Source of the DNA: Argopecten irradians
Lineage: Eukaryota; Mollusca; Bivalvia; Pectinida; Pectinidae
Length of the DNA stretch: 64,000 bases
Assembly: GCF_041381155.1 (NCBI RefSeq)
Contig: NC_091149.1
Location: forward strand, 14,586,609 to 14,650,608
Direction: 5' to 3'
A program made the translations under genes and the position numbers. The notes under the pieces are model-generated. The model worked only from the letters and a program-made list of their open reading frames with translations, did no database searches and was not told the DNA's origin. Positions 37,201 through 42,908 of this stretch are shown here, piece by piece (the stretch's first letter is position 1; every line of letters begins with the position of its first letter).

Positions 37201-39769
37201 AAAAATTGACAAAGTTCCAGTTTAAAATAGGTTATTCCGTCTTTATATATTACAGGGTTATCTCCATTGTGACTTGATATCCATTTAACGTCATTATTTT
37301 ATTAGCGAAATTCACATCGTTTCTCTGGAAAGTATGACTACGCTCGCAAACACAAGACGTCAAATCAATATTTACGCACAAGGATAGAAAACTGCAATAT
37401 GCAAATTACAAATAACCAGTTATGCGGCTCATTCATTGAATATTTGAATTTCCTTAGTCACCTGTGACGAGCCCCCTAATATACCAAATACGGTAATTGA
37501 AGGCATCGGGACTACGGCGGGATCGTCACGAACCTTTACCTGTACCAATGGGACTAGTGTGGTATCGGGCTCGGACCCTGCTACGTCACACTGTCAAAGC
37601 AATGGGAACTGGTCAAGCCCAAACATTCAATGTCATGGTGAGTATTACTGAACACGGATTGAAAATCATCTGTTTTTACCGTGACCGGGTAGGATGTTCT
37701 GTTACATGTCCTCAGCATTATGCTTAACTGAGATAGCACTATAAAAAGAATAAGAGGATCACTATTACTATGAAACATAACACGATACAGAACAACCTTC
37801 CAAAAATACAGACATTCACACACACACTTGTATAGACATTTAACATTAACAAACCAAGTTAAGACATGTCAATTTCTCTAACATTACATAGTGAATTGTG
37901 GCGATCCAACTGGTATATCAAACACGGCAATGAACTGGTATATCAAACACGGCAATGAATGGTTCAGGGACTACGGCGGGATCAGCACGGACATACACGT
38001 GTAAAACTGGGACAAGTTTAGTATCGGGTGTGGACCCCATTACGTCATACTGTCAGAATGGGGAGTGGTCAAGGCCAAACATCAAATGCGAAGGTATGTT
38101 CTTACTACAGATGTGTTTGAGTTCCATTTGGCATGTATTTTCATTAAAGACAAAACTATCTGAAAATTAATATAGACATTTATCAAAAAGGAAATGAATA
38201 AAAGATGAGTTAACTTAAAGATGACTTTTTAGAGGTTGAATTTCATATTTGTAAGGATATTTATAAAATTTACTCATTTTCATATATTTTCATCATTTTT
38301 TATATAAAAAAAAGGATTTTTTATTTGTATCTACGGATCCTATGTTCCATTGGAACCACCCGTTAGGTTTCAAATACACATTTCTGTTGTAAATCACAAC
38401 ATCCAAATGCTCTCACTACAGTTTCAACGACAACTGACACCGGCTCTACATCAATTACGTCAATCGACACAACCAGTGGTACAACGGAAATGACAACATC
38501 CACCACAGCTACAGCATTACATACAACCCCAGATACTACGGTCACTTCTCAATCAAAAAACGTAAGGAATGATGTTACCGATACAACCACAGATCAAACT
38601 GCCGATCAGAATACGGCAGGTAGGTTTTACGAAGCAGGTACTATCAATATGTAACCCTGGCCAATACTATCCGGAATATCCCACTTGTCTAGAGAGTACT
38701 TCTCTTTATTTTGATCAGTTGGGCGTCAGACAAGTAATACATGTGTTATGTCGAAAAAATGTATCTTAAATGGATTTTCATCTTTATGTGAAACTCGTCT
38801 CGCAGTTTGATTTTTGCATACATCACATAAAAATCGATTATAATCTTAAAACATATTTTTTACACAGACCCAAATTGCACAATGCCGTGTTTCTGCTAAA
38901 TCGCATTCCGGTGGAATACTAAAAGCTGGAAGACTTTTGAACCACATTTTAATATAAACACATACATATTCATATTTTGGTAATTTTTATATCCAAATGT
39001 TCTCCCTACAGTACCAACGACAACTGAAACCGGTTCTACATCAATTACGTCAATCGACGCGACCAGGGGTACAACTGAAATGACAACATTCACCACATCT
39101 ACAGCATTACATACAACCCCAGATACTAAAACTACGGTCACGTCAAATGATGTGACGAATGATGGTATCGATACAACGACTGATCAAACTGCAGATCAGA
39201 ATTCGGCAGGTAGGTTTTACGAAGCAGTTACTATCAATATGCAACTCTGACCGCAATATAACGCTCGGCTACATATTATTTCTTTTTAGTTCGATCGGTT
39301 GAGCGTCAGAATAGTAATGTATGTGTTATGTGATAAAACGAATTTTAAGTGGATGTTCATGTTTATCTGAAACTCGTCTCAAAGTTTTAAAATTTTGCTT
39401 GCATCACATAAAAACCAATTATAATTATTGAAGATATTTTGTTTTCAAACAGACCGAAATTGCACAACGCCGTGTTCCTGTGAAATCGCATTCTGGGGAA
39501 ATACTACAAAGCTAGAAGACTTGGACCCAGAGAAACTTGCTGAACTAAAAACAGCGATTGTAAAACTCAAAGCCGAACTTACAGTAAACAGGACAGGACT
39601 GTCGACATACAAAGCCACCAAGGCATCTGCGGCGGACGCGAGGCGGTCTGCTGCAGGAATTGGGGCAGTTGGTGTCCTCATTATCATTCTTGTAGTTTCG
39701 CTGGTTATCATGGCGGATGTGATGACATTTCTACGTTCGAGTCCAACGAAAAAGATCCAAATCGCATAG
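10223..39769 (+). CDS. Copy A: sushi/mucin-like single-pass membrane protein, 12 exons
   Basis: Exons: 10,223-10,280; 17,343-17,536; 21,800-21,972; 33,982-34,133; 34,885-35,156; 35,723-35,834; 36,984-37,031; 37,458-37,637; 37,892-38,093; 38,422-38,619; 39,012-39,209; 39,453-39,769. All joins are GT-AG with agreeing phases (1,0,2,1,0,1,1,1,1,1,1). The product would be a signal peptide; an ectodomain of about 300 residues (exons 2-7) with many N-x-T/S sites; sushi domains (exons 8 and 9); Thr-rich stalk (exons 10 and 11); and CxxPCxC, helix, one membrane span and a short basic tail (exon 12). Exons 2-4 (WEPLLILNVTG, DIWND, then V-x-A-V-N-F..QSI-FNTTT) recall an unnamed domain of invertebrate surface proteins that starts W-x-L-V-F-x-A-x-x-G-N-G. 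A 25-bp duplication breaks the frame in exon 9; without exon 9 the product is about 633 residues. The gene family is not recognised; adhesion or immune recognition is a guess. Confidence 0.8.
10281..11214. other. Copy A intron 1, proximal part
   Basis: Non-coding intron sequence. 10,950-11,105 is a SINE tail fragment. The following 110 bases (about 11,105-11,214) recur inverted at 63,250-63,360 beyond exon 2 of copy C, so this is shared ancestral intron or an old shared repeat. Homology to copy C stops at 11,214, exactly where the CACTA terminus begins. Confidence 0.55.
10952..11105 (-). repeat. SINE tail fragment
   Basis: It starts with (GTTT)3 and 'gattaatcaacgttctattaacagcc', followed by the 'catgtatacgatatgtagcgtgtatga' and 'gaggtgcgtgttttgggagactgcgg' blocks seen in the full SINE at 46,511-47,050. 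Orientation is tail-first on the plus strand, so the SINE itself points to the minus strand. Confidence 0.75.
12500..12972 (-). pseudogene. Unrecognised coding-like fragment with 51-bp repeats
   Basis: On the minus strand 12,965-12,669 reads as a 98-codon frame with CNKCTVSN, LLSKDLLKVIDKG and FSEVVLTDFGAEYLSEEDVE. An overlapping frame (12,697-12,500) is built from about 2.7 copies of a 51-bp tandem unit encoding TQSKCKDSATQKKAETS. The two frames look like one protein broken by a shift. It could be an accessory protein of the transposon or a captured host fragment; I recognise no domain. Confidence 0.35.
13490..14210 (+). pseudogene. CACTA tnp2-like transposase fossil
   Basis: In pieces it reads NSFGNIQLLGTIPS, AFIDIFVDELLALTECKAFS, then LDYPGLSKLSHQHGSGNISG and CLWCEVQGESCTHLDK. 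The order L-x-D-Y-P-x-x-S-K ... G-x-x-x-G-C-x-W-C-x-x-x-G matches the conserved core of tnp2-family (EnSpm/CACTA) transposases, including the C-x-W-C zinc-binding pair. At least two frameshifts and stops separate the pieces. The product would have cut and joined the element's CACTA ends. Confidence 0.7.
14230..14680 (+). pseudogene. CACTA DUF4218-like fossil
   Basis: Readable pieces include ADERALTIRPPIGFGFKPSQ, SHDWKQIATPMN-like text and, in one clean run at 14,530-14,640, ERDFPVAVQNVTTHLLHHLP followed by ESIKLYGPVYGFWIN. The H-L-x-x-H-L-x-x-x-x-x-x-x-G-P-V-x-x-x-W pattern is the signature of the DUF4218 region that lies downstream of tnp2 in animal and plant CACTA elements. Frame breaks are present. 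Confidence 0.65.
15421..16433. mobile_element. 1.0 kb non-autonomous TIR element (TTAAGGATGTA ends)
   Basis: The left end TTAAGGATGTACTCCTCTG (15,421-15,439) and the reverse complement of the right end, TTAAGGATGTATTCTTCTG (16,415-16,433), match at 17 of 19 bases. The interior is AT-rich with no meaningful frame. TTAA at both edges could be the target duplication of a piggyBac-type mobiliser, but TIR sequence and TTAA cannot be separated from one copy. I associate this terminus with a repeat common in bivalves (memory, not checked). Confidence 0.7.
16693..17342. other. Catg-rich sequence before exon 2
   Basis: The stretch is dense in 'catgac', 'catggc' and 'catgaaa' motifs like the subterminal zone of the CACTA element, ending near 17,255. 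From 'taaatggccctgttagacgtt' onward the sequence aligns with the intron before exon 2 of copy C (63,050-62,963, minus). Confidence 0.5.
17343..17536 (+). CDS. Copy A exon 2
   Basis: Starts after tcatcag, phase 1 in and 0 out, donor gtaagt. It encodes VWEPLLILNVTGKKSVSPLD, IWNDQESRQPPQDITAEDW, IRDENKTSPFVSD and WDIVRPEM. The paralogous exons in copies B and C have exactly the same length (194 bases) with mostly conservative changes, which supports real coding use. Confidence 0.85.
17721..18944. mobile_element. 1.2 kb TIR element containing a 147-bp tandem repeat
   Basis: The left end TAAAACCCCTTTAACTCGAA continues to CTGC; the reverse complement of the right end is TAAAACCCCGGATAGCTAGA, also continuing to ACTGC. 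Both ends then carry an 'attcgaggaat..ggggtatttgac' block in mirrored positions. Inside, 17,836-18,230 is a tandem repeat with a strict 147-bp period (gcattt at 17,877, 18,024 and 18,171), about 2.7 units. No transposase frame is seen, so it is non-autonomous or deleted. It lies in intron 2 of copy A. Confidence 0.6.
18962..19213 (+). repeat. Dispersed repeat, copy 1
   Basis: 'ggggcaacaccttaaggggtg' through 'ggacgcactggtttaaattatt' recurs at 25,841-26,040 plus 27,090-27,125, where the second copy is split by an insertion. About 85 percent similar by eye; function and class unknown. Confidence 0.65.
19496..19861. mobile_element. MITE, TTTAAAGATGCTCCACCG family, copy 1
   Basis: 366 bp with terminal inverted repeats of about 24 bases: TTTAAAGATGCTCCACCGCT on the left and the complement of cggcggtggagcatctttaaa on the right. 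A near-identical second copy lies at 41,225-41,590 and a diverged third one inside the foldback element at about 48,975-49,275. No coding capacity. Confidence 0.8.
20283..20610 (+). repeat. Dispersed repeat also present in intron 5 of all three gene copies
   Basis: The blocks 'gttatatttcccaattcgtttta', 'atgcattataattcatgaaa', 'catttggttcca', 'ggccacc' and 'aaattgacactcctc' appear in the same order at about 35,400-35,575 (A), 48,170-48,228 plus 49,833-49,900 (B, split by the foldback element) and 57,270-57,410 (C, minus). It therefore predates the gene duplications. Confidence 0.6.
20632..21075 (-). repeat. Repeat carrying an 84-codon minus-strand frame, copy 1
   Basis: It aligns with 32,352-32,420 plus 32,800-33,175. 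Both copies contain a minus-strand frame sharing ACIV-x-MGAVWGVQ-x-H-x-GM, then YDK and CIRFE-x-V-x-ID-x-ESR. Amino-acid identity (about two thirds) is lower than nucleotide similarity, and changes hit all codon positions, which fits a decaying repeat better than a conserved gene. It might be a fragment of an unrecognised gene spread with the repeat. Confidence 0.45.
21076..21799. other. Copy A intron 2, distal part
   Basis: AT-rich intron. Stretches of 21,480-21,790 align with the mirrored region 60,880-61,250 upstream of exon 3 in copy C ('acaaaacggtttattttag..cttgaagt', 'gcttgaagtgcagacagtcaacttc', 'gttaacgataacggcgattgag'). It includes decayed echoes of the start of exon 3 ('cttgaagtgcagacagtcaacttcaaacac' near 21,642), i.e. 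partial tandem duplications of the intron/exon junction. Confidence 0.5.
21800..21972 (+). CDS. Copy A exon 3
   Basis: Phase 0 in, 2 out; acceptor attgtctag, donor gtaagt. Encodes IEVKAVNFKHNDVQIVQSIL, then FNTTTSNSSSFDDWMKEEYL and SNQNRTTEAIETPAQLQP. Three N-x-T/S sites. The 173-base length is identical in copies B and C. Confidence 0.85.
22010..25480. repeat. 44-bp satellite array, about 78 units
   Basis: The period is 44 bp, measured from repeated accacaacatacc starts at 23,101 and 23,145. The unit combines CATACATCCAGTCACCACAA with CATACCGCAGCCTCCCAAAC. Higher-order duplication is visible: a rare variant 'acatccggcagcctcccaaacgatacatgcatcc' occurs near 22,278 and 23,456 (spacing about 1.18 kb), and 'ccagacaccacaacaaactgcag' at about 22,877, 23,877 and 24,947. 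All three plus-strand frames are nearly free of stops because the unit lacks TAA/TAG/TGA in any register, producing long fake frames. It sits in intron 3 of copy A, flanked on both sides by intron sequence shared with copy C. Confidence 0.95.
25481..25840. other. Copy A intron 3 after the satellite
   Basis: It contains 'acgacgattaactatcgcgaa', which matches 'acgacgattaactgtcgagaa' in intron 3 of copy C (minus, about 60,545-60,566). This locates the right boundary of the satellite expansion relative to copy C. No coding signal. Confidence 0.5.
25841..27125 (+). repeat. Dispersed repeat, copy 2, split by an insertion of about 1 kb
   Basis: 25,841-26,040 and about 27,090-27,125 together correspond to the uninterrupted copy at 18,962-19,213. 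The insertion begins near the 'cttgcgccg' point and ends before 'ttaggacgcactgg'. It contains the SINE at 26,160-26,672 and further sequence of unknown origin. Confidence 0.6.
26160..26672 (+). mobile_element. tRNA-headed SINE, nearly full length
   Basis: A tRNA-like region at about 26,287-26,350 reads GGCCTTTAGTTGAGCGCTCG, an A-box-like start, then GGCTCTGGGTTCTGTCCCC, a B-box-like GGTTCNANNCC with decay, and a GGCCGAGAC end that can pair with the GGCC start. Downstream is a conserved body ('cgcccgttgtcagtataatg', 'ggcggcatgcttcagtgatat', 'atataccgcagtctcccaaa', 'catgggaggccgtccttacat') and a (CAAA)n tail. RNA polymerase III transcription and LINE-driven mobility are expected for such elements. 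The same order, reversed, is at 46,511-47,050. Confidence 0.75.
27126..28230. other. Copy A intron 3, no gene seen
   Basis: AT-rich intron. A short 'agtagtcgttaaggaagagtagtcgtgatt' block near 27,990-28,020 resembles 'agtagtcgtgacggaacagtagtcgtgatt' at about 11,785-11,815 inside the CACTA region, a probable dispersed-repeat scrap. No coding evidence. Confidence 0.4.
28240..28400. repeat. Cluster of GTGCAC palindromes
   Basis: Within 160 bases the palindromic words 'gtagtgcac', 'gtgcactac', 'gtgcactag' and 'gttcactac' recur about ten times in both orientations at irregular spacing. The cluster can fold into nested hairpins. It is not a strict tandem array. Confidence 0.7.
28401..29284. other. 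Copy A intron 3, no gene seen
   Basis: No domain-bearing frame. The stretch 28,850-29,000 has several 'atacatgtac' words but no regular period. Confidence 0.4.
29285..29430. repeat. Three-fold repeat bounded by CCACGCAAT / ATTGCGTGG
   Basis: Three units of about 45-60 bp each run 'cacgcaatctagcattcc..gacggatcgtgctattgcgtgg', with variants 'cgacgaatcgcgctattgcatgg' and 'tcacggaccgtgtcattgcgtgg'. Each unit begins or ends with complementary words, so each can form a stem-loop. Confidence 0.6.
29431..30980. other. Copy A intron 3, no gene seen
   Basis: AT-rich; nothing recognised apart from simple-sequence patches. Frames present are short and lack domains. Confidence 0.4.
30981..32342. repeat. 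Dispersed element with inverted GGTCATCTGAC ends and internal 160-bp tandem units
   Basis: The left end carries GGTCATCTGAC (30,983) and the right end GTCAGATGACC (about 32,310), an exact 11-base inverted pair. Between them are about five tandem units of roughly 158-168 bp, each containing 'tttaaaatcctactcctcc', 'ttggatggatttcatccatat', 'aatgagcctggtccgaccc' and 'ggggccccaaaagggcaaat'. The end 'gttaaggcccatgggcttcttg' is, from memory, a common bivalve repeat terminus. No transposase frame is seen. Confidence 0.7.
32352..33180 (-). repeat. Repeat carrying a minus-strand frame, copy 2, interrupted
   Basis: 32,352-32,420 and 32,800-33,175 align with the continuous copy at 20,632-21,075; about 390 bases intervene here. 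The edge of the interruption on the minus strand reads 'caatatcag' then 'gttagtat', resembling a splice donor, so the interruption could be an intron or a plain insertion. The minus-strand frame upstream of that point shares MGAVWGVQ and CIRFE with copy 1. Confidence 0.45.
33181..33981. other. Copy A intron 3, end
   Basis: Non-coding. The last 40 bases before exon 4 ('ttttaatgaaggtattgacattatc' region) align with the intron end of copy B (45,720-45,757). Confidence 0.5.
33982..34133 (+). CDS. Copy A exon 4
   Basis: Acceptor attacag, donor gtaata, phase 2 in and 1 out. Encodes RNALFRYNYTSNGAIGKILG, GMTFLLDTRNVSERGSLL and LTSDVRNIGNID. Same length as copy B; copy C has one extra codon in the same loop. 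Confidence 0.85.
34885..35156 (+). CDS. Copy A exon 5
   Basis: Acceptor attgcag, donor gtaagg, phase 1 in and 0 out. Encodes DILFNLNTHMYQSSMQGTEE, ERISSTNHKIVFRERITTEQ, LVRLRYEMEEGVFVKNLSI and VVNMTLNDGSQTSEVAD. Alternating hydrophobic residues suggest a beta sandwich. Copy B is three codons longer in two loops. Confidence 0.85.
35157..35722. other. Copy A intron 5 with an old inverted-repeat element
   Basis: It begins with 'caatctgattgaaatacag' like the inverted-repeat element in B (47,051) and has mirrored 'gaggtcacgtcctgatgacc' and 'ggtcaccagaacgtgaccct' blocks. The same structure is found in copy C, so this insertion predates the A/C split. The dispersed repeat described at 20,283 is also present. 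Confidence 0.55.
35723..35834 (+). CDS. Copy A exon 6
   Basis: Acceptor tttttag, donor gtaagt, phase 0 in and 1 out. Encodes ILNFYKEYNKRILTIVITPE, then MPELKFIYGMEVNVMYT. The copy C exon has equal length; copy B is one codon shorter. Confidence 0.8.
35835..36983. other. Copy A intron 6
   Basis: AT-rich, with a SINE-tail scrap near 36,610-36,720 ('gtttgtttgttttatttacgtcctattaacagc'). The first 250 bases align with copy C intron 6. No coding signal. Confidence 0.5.
36984..37031 (+). CDS. Copy A exon 7
   Basis: A 48-base exon, phase 1 in and 1 out, encoding LPYDVADYFVIRGRF. It is nearly invariant in all three copies, and the 48 bases plus the first 60 bases of the following intron are the most conserved block of the family. 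Reading through the donor would add only a few residues (GKSEPIL...) before a stop. Confidence 0.85.
37458..37637 (+). CDS. Copy A exon 8: sushi (CCP) domain 1
   Basis: A complete symmetric 1-1 exon. The pattern is C-DEPPNIPNT, G-TTAGSSRTFTC, GTSVVSGSDPATSHC, QSNGNWSSPNIQC: four cysteines and the conserved G-x-W before the last cysteine, as in complement control protein modules. Such modules mediate protein binding on cell surfaces. Donor gtgagt. Confidence 0.9.
37892..38093 (+). CDS. Copy A exon 9: sushi domain 2, broken by a 25-bp duplication
   Basis: The exon opens V-NCGDPTGISNTAMN and closes GSARTYTCKTGTSLVSGVD, CQNGEWSRPNIKCE, again a CCP module with four cysteines and G-x-W (here GEW). 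A 25-base segment starting ctggtatatcaaac at 37,910 is repeated at once at 37,935, adding 25 to a 177-base exon and shifting the frame so that it meets a stop within about 20 codons. The exon is phase 1-1, so skipping it keeps the downstream frame. It may be a real allele, a recent mutation or an assembly artefact. Confidence 0.75.
38422..38619 (+). CDS. Copy A exon 10: Thr-rich mucin-like stalk
   Basis: 198 bases, phase 1-1, donor gtaggt. Composition is dominated by Thr, Ser and Asp (VSTTTDTGSTSITSIDTTSG, TTEMTTSTTATALHTTPDTT, DTTTDQTADQNTA). Mucin-type O-glycosylation would make it a rigid spacer lifting the sushi domains from the membrane. Duplicated as exon 11. Confidence 0.85.
38868..38899 (+). 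pseudogene. Relic of the last exon between exons 10 and 11
   Basis: After an acceptor-like ttttacacag comes DPNCTMPCFC and then TAA, matching the start of exon 12 (DRNCTTPCSC) in sequence and phase. Similarity continues in decayed form to about 38,935. It shows that the duplication unit was 'stalk exon plus start of last exon'. If used as an alternative terminal exon it would end the protein without a membrane span. Confidence 0.7.
39012..39209 (+). CDS. Copy A exon 11: second Thr-rich stalk exon
   Basis: The same 198 bases, phase and donor (gtaggt) as exon 10: VPTTTETGSTSITSIDATRG, TTEMTTFTTSTALHTTPDTK, DTTTDQTADQNSA. Flanking intron sequences are also duplicated (period about 590 bp), so this is a tandem exon duplication. 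Confidence 0.85.
39453..39769 (+). CDS. Copy A exon 12: membrane anchor and C-terminus
   Basis: It starts DRNCTTPCSCEIAFWGNTT (CxxPCxC), then a charged helix LDPEKLAELKTAIVKLKAEL, a linker STYKATKASAADARRSAAGI, a membrane span VGVLIIILVVSLVIMADVM and a short basic tail FLRSSPTKKIQIA ending in TAG at 39,767-39,769. The order 'C..PCxC, EL-x-V, K-x-x-SA-x-D-x-R-x-SA, G-x-x-G, span' is one I recall at the C-terminus of many uncharacterised molluscan surface proteins. That recollection is unverified. Confidence 0.85.
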
Positions 39770-39922
39770 ACAAACATCTATGGAGTCAGTTTTGTAAAAA
39801 CTAACTACTGACACAGCTAAGCAGAGACGAGAAAAGAAACATCTTATGCAAGGAATTCTTGAAAGATCAAAGTCCCAAGAATTTTATCATATGTTTTGAG
39901 TCATACCATTTAAAGCTATTGC

Positions 39923-39928
39923 AATAAA
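39923..39928 (+). terminator. Poly(A) signal of copy A
   Basis: AATAAA lies 154 bases after the stop codon, a normal distance for a short 3' untranslated region. A second ATAAAC-like word follows at about 39,945. Confidence 0.6.
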
Positions 39929-39929
39929 C

Positions 39930-41224
39930 ATATCAGGGTGAAAATAAACTTGATCTATTTTTCACCGCGGTAATTTTTTAATTGAATCATGCAAAGAAAA
40001 ATTAAAAATTACGTATCAATGTTTTTAAACAGTATACATTAATAAACTTAAACGCGATGCAGATAGGAAATTAATATGTCGGTGTCACATCAAATAACAA
40101 CAGAACAGAAGTTAAATGAAATAATTGTAAACAGTGTAGGCAACTATCTTTGTTTTATTACGTATTTTGACAATTATCGGTATATTATCAGTCCATACTC
40201 TCTGGTCAATATGAAGCTTATAAATATTGTGAACGTGATATTTATGAAATTTGTCTGACATCTTTCCTTTAAGTAATCACATATGAACCAATTAAATAAA
40301 GCCTTATCGAATTGACAAGAAAACCAAAGATGTAAATGTTTCTAGTTTTAGTCTCAAGTCAGTGCATATTGTCTTGATTTATCTAAGAATATTTGATATT
40401 ACTATTTATTTTTATTACTATAACATTATATTAAAATATGGTTACGTTACTGATTTTTTTTAAAAATCTGTGCGTGAGTAACCATACTTATAAGGACAAT
40501 TTATGTTTATCTACTTCATGTATAATGTTTATGTTTGTTACATTCATATACCATGCACCATACCGCTGATTCCATACATGCATTAAAATATGTTTTACAT
40601 TAGAAAGTAAAATTACAAAATACATTTCATTCTCATCATCACAAGATCGACATAGAGCTCCCATCACCAAGGGACTATTTTAATTTTTCAATTATATAGG
40701 ACCGACACTATATGAGGCTGTCTAAACAATTATAACTAGACTTGGAGTGTTTGTACCAGTGGTTATAGCAAGCTATTGCTAGAACACAATGTCTTTGAAA
40801 TTAACGGAATGTTTTGGAAGACATATTCGTGTTTTTTTCTTCCTATATAGCGGACCTCTTGTCTTTTTATAGTTCTACATCACTGAAGCATGTCGCGGTC
40901 TTAAGGAAGACGTTGTTAAGAAAAAGAAAGTCAGTAAGGGGGAAGAGAAAAGTGAAAATCATACTTAAGATATAATCGCCTTTTACGCATGGAATAGGGA
41001 TAGAATGTATAATTCTTCGGTATATACGTGCTTTTTGTTTCTTCCTGTATAGCGGACCTCTTGTCTATTATAGTGCTATATCACTGAAGCATGTCGCGGT
41101 CTAAGGAAGATGTTATTAGGAAGAAAGTCAGTAAGGGAGAAGAGAAAATCCTAATTTAGATATAATCGCCTTTTACGTATGGAGTAGGGATATAATGTAG
41201 AATTCTTCGGTGCTCAACCAATCT
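39930..41224. other. A-B intergenic region, left part
   Basis: No gene. 40,839-41,200 contains a roughly 200-bp segment repeated in tandem ('tatagcggacctcttgtct', 'tcactgaagcatgtcgcggtct', 'tataatcgccttttacg'), a collapsed SINE with its middle deleted. Confidence 0.55.
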
Positions 41225-41590
41225 TTTAAAGATGCTCCACCGCCGACAAATGGTATTTTTCCACTATCAAAAACAGGAGCAGACGATTTAGTATTTTTCT
41301 TCAGTTACAAAAGTTACTTACTTTACACCATTACAACCATTCAAAAGTTTGAGCTTTTATTTTTACTTTAAGTTAAAAATATAAAGAAATAATTAATTGC
41401 ATCCCGAAACAATTCCGTGTCACTATACCCTATAAGAAATGAAATACTGATTGCGCATGCACAAAAGGCAAAATAAATTATTCTATTATAGTTTTTGTGC
41501 TAATTAGACATACATATATACGATTGAACACCAATTGTTGTTCAAATGATGAATGTCATTTATGCTCTGTCGGCGGTGGAGCATCTTTAA
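41225..41590. mobile_element. MITE, TTTAAAGATGCTCCACCG family, copy 2
   Basis: 366 bp with inverted ends TTTAAAGATGCTCCACCGCC and the exact complement on the right. Colinear with copy 1 at 19,496-19,861 throughout ('atttagtatttttcttcagt', 'gcatcccgaaa', 'ttgttcaaatgatga'). Confidence 0.8.
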
Positions 41591-42908
41591 GTATGTCATA
41601 CATCATTGTTTACTAGTTCTGTTGTTTTCACTGAAATTGTCTCCGATATTTTACTACTGTACATAAACATTTCATTCTTCTTGGATAGTCGTTTTCATTC
41701 TCAAATAAAAGTAAAATTTTAATAAAGATCTTGTTGGTTTATCCTTATTACAAAACAATATGCTTGAGATCTATGTAGCGATATAATTTTAAACTGGCAG
41801 TTCCGTGCGTAACCACCTTCAAAGGATCTCGAATAATTTGACCTATTGCTTGATGACGTGATTATCCTTTTGTTAGGTTGGACAAGCATTTTCAAGTAAA
41901 GACAAATACTATAATGTTGTCCTGTATAGTTATGTTTTAGGAATGAATACGTTTTTTCGGGTTTTTTCATGGATGGCGCAAAGAAAATGCTGTCCTTAAA
42001 TAACTTTTAAAATGTTTTCTTGTACGATAAATATGAATGAAGTCAGTCCCACAAGAACGACTGTTGTCGAAAGACCCATTGTGTTCCACTTTCATATATC
42101 AACAAAATCAATATTTAATCAATACCATTTTAAACAAACCTATCGGTTATATCTTGAACCCATGGAATTAGTCGATAATACTGAAGGATCGGCACTTGTC
42201 AATTAAACCACACGTGACTTTGCATTTTGTACTGTGTATGCTACGATGTTTACTCCGTTATTGGACGGAACATTTGTGTTAACAAGTATGAGACGTGGCT
42301 ACATTTTGACTGGCGATCGGTTAATATATTATCTACCTCCAAAAAAACAAACATCATTAATAATATATATTAATCATACCCGCTTTTCTCTGGAAGGGGC
42401 GAAGAGGTCGATGAACCGTGTCTAAGTAGTGTATAAGTATTGTATACTTAAATGACCTGATATTATCATTACATCTGAAATTAATAATTAACTTGACCAG
42501 AAAGGTTCACCAAATATAGCTTTGAGTGTCATTTTATATTGTTACAGTGTTTTTAACACATTAAATATGTATTAAATAAACATTGCTTATACGCTGTAAA
42601 ACACGTATTTATTAACTGTAGACAGATCAAAATACTACTATTCAAGGTTGTTTAAAAACAATTATATCAAATTATATAGGGAAATATGCATATAATTTCA
42701 GATATTTATGTTTGAATCTAAGCTTTAGTATTTCCTCGGTACAATTTACTCCAAACATCAATCCCCAGTTGTCATCATGCTTTGTGAACCCATTCACGCG
42801 TGGTTAATACAAGGGCAAAATCAGAAGGACTTATCGCCTCAAAACAACAAAGCCTTCTTAAAGAGCCAGTCGGATCCATCATTACGGTGAATATTTGTTC
42901 ACAACAAA
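41591..42908. promoter_or_regulatory. Upstream region of copy B
   Basis: 42,222-42,325 matches 5,026-5,133, and 42,590-42,908 matches 9,900-10,222 before copy A. In B the two blocks are about 265 bp apart, likely the ancestral arrangement. No other gene is seen between 41,591 and the ATG; the frames at 42,012-42,425 show no domain. Confidence 0.5.

Noticed and set aside
38363-39141. Minus-strand valine-rich frames (VVISVVPLVVSIDVIDV)
   Set aside because: They are the antisense of the Thr-rich exons 10 and 11, where ACN/GTN complementarity gives valine-rich frames.
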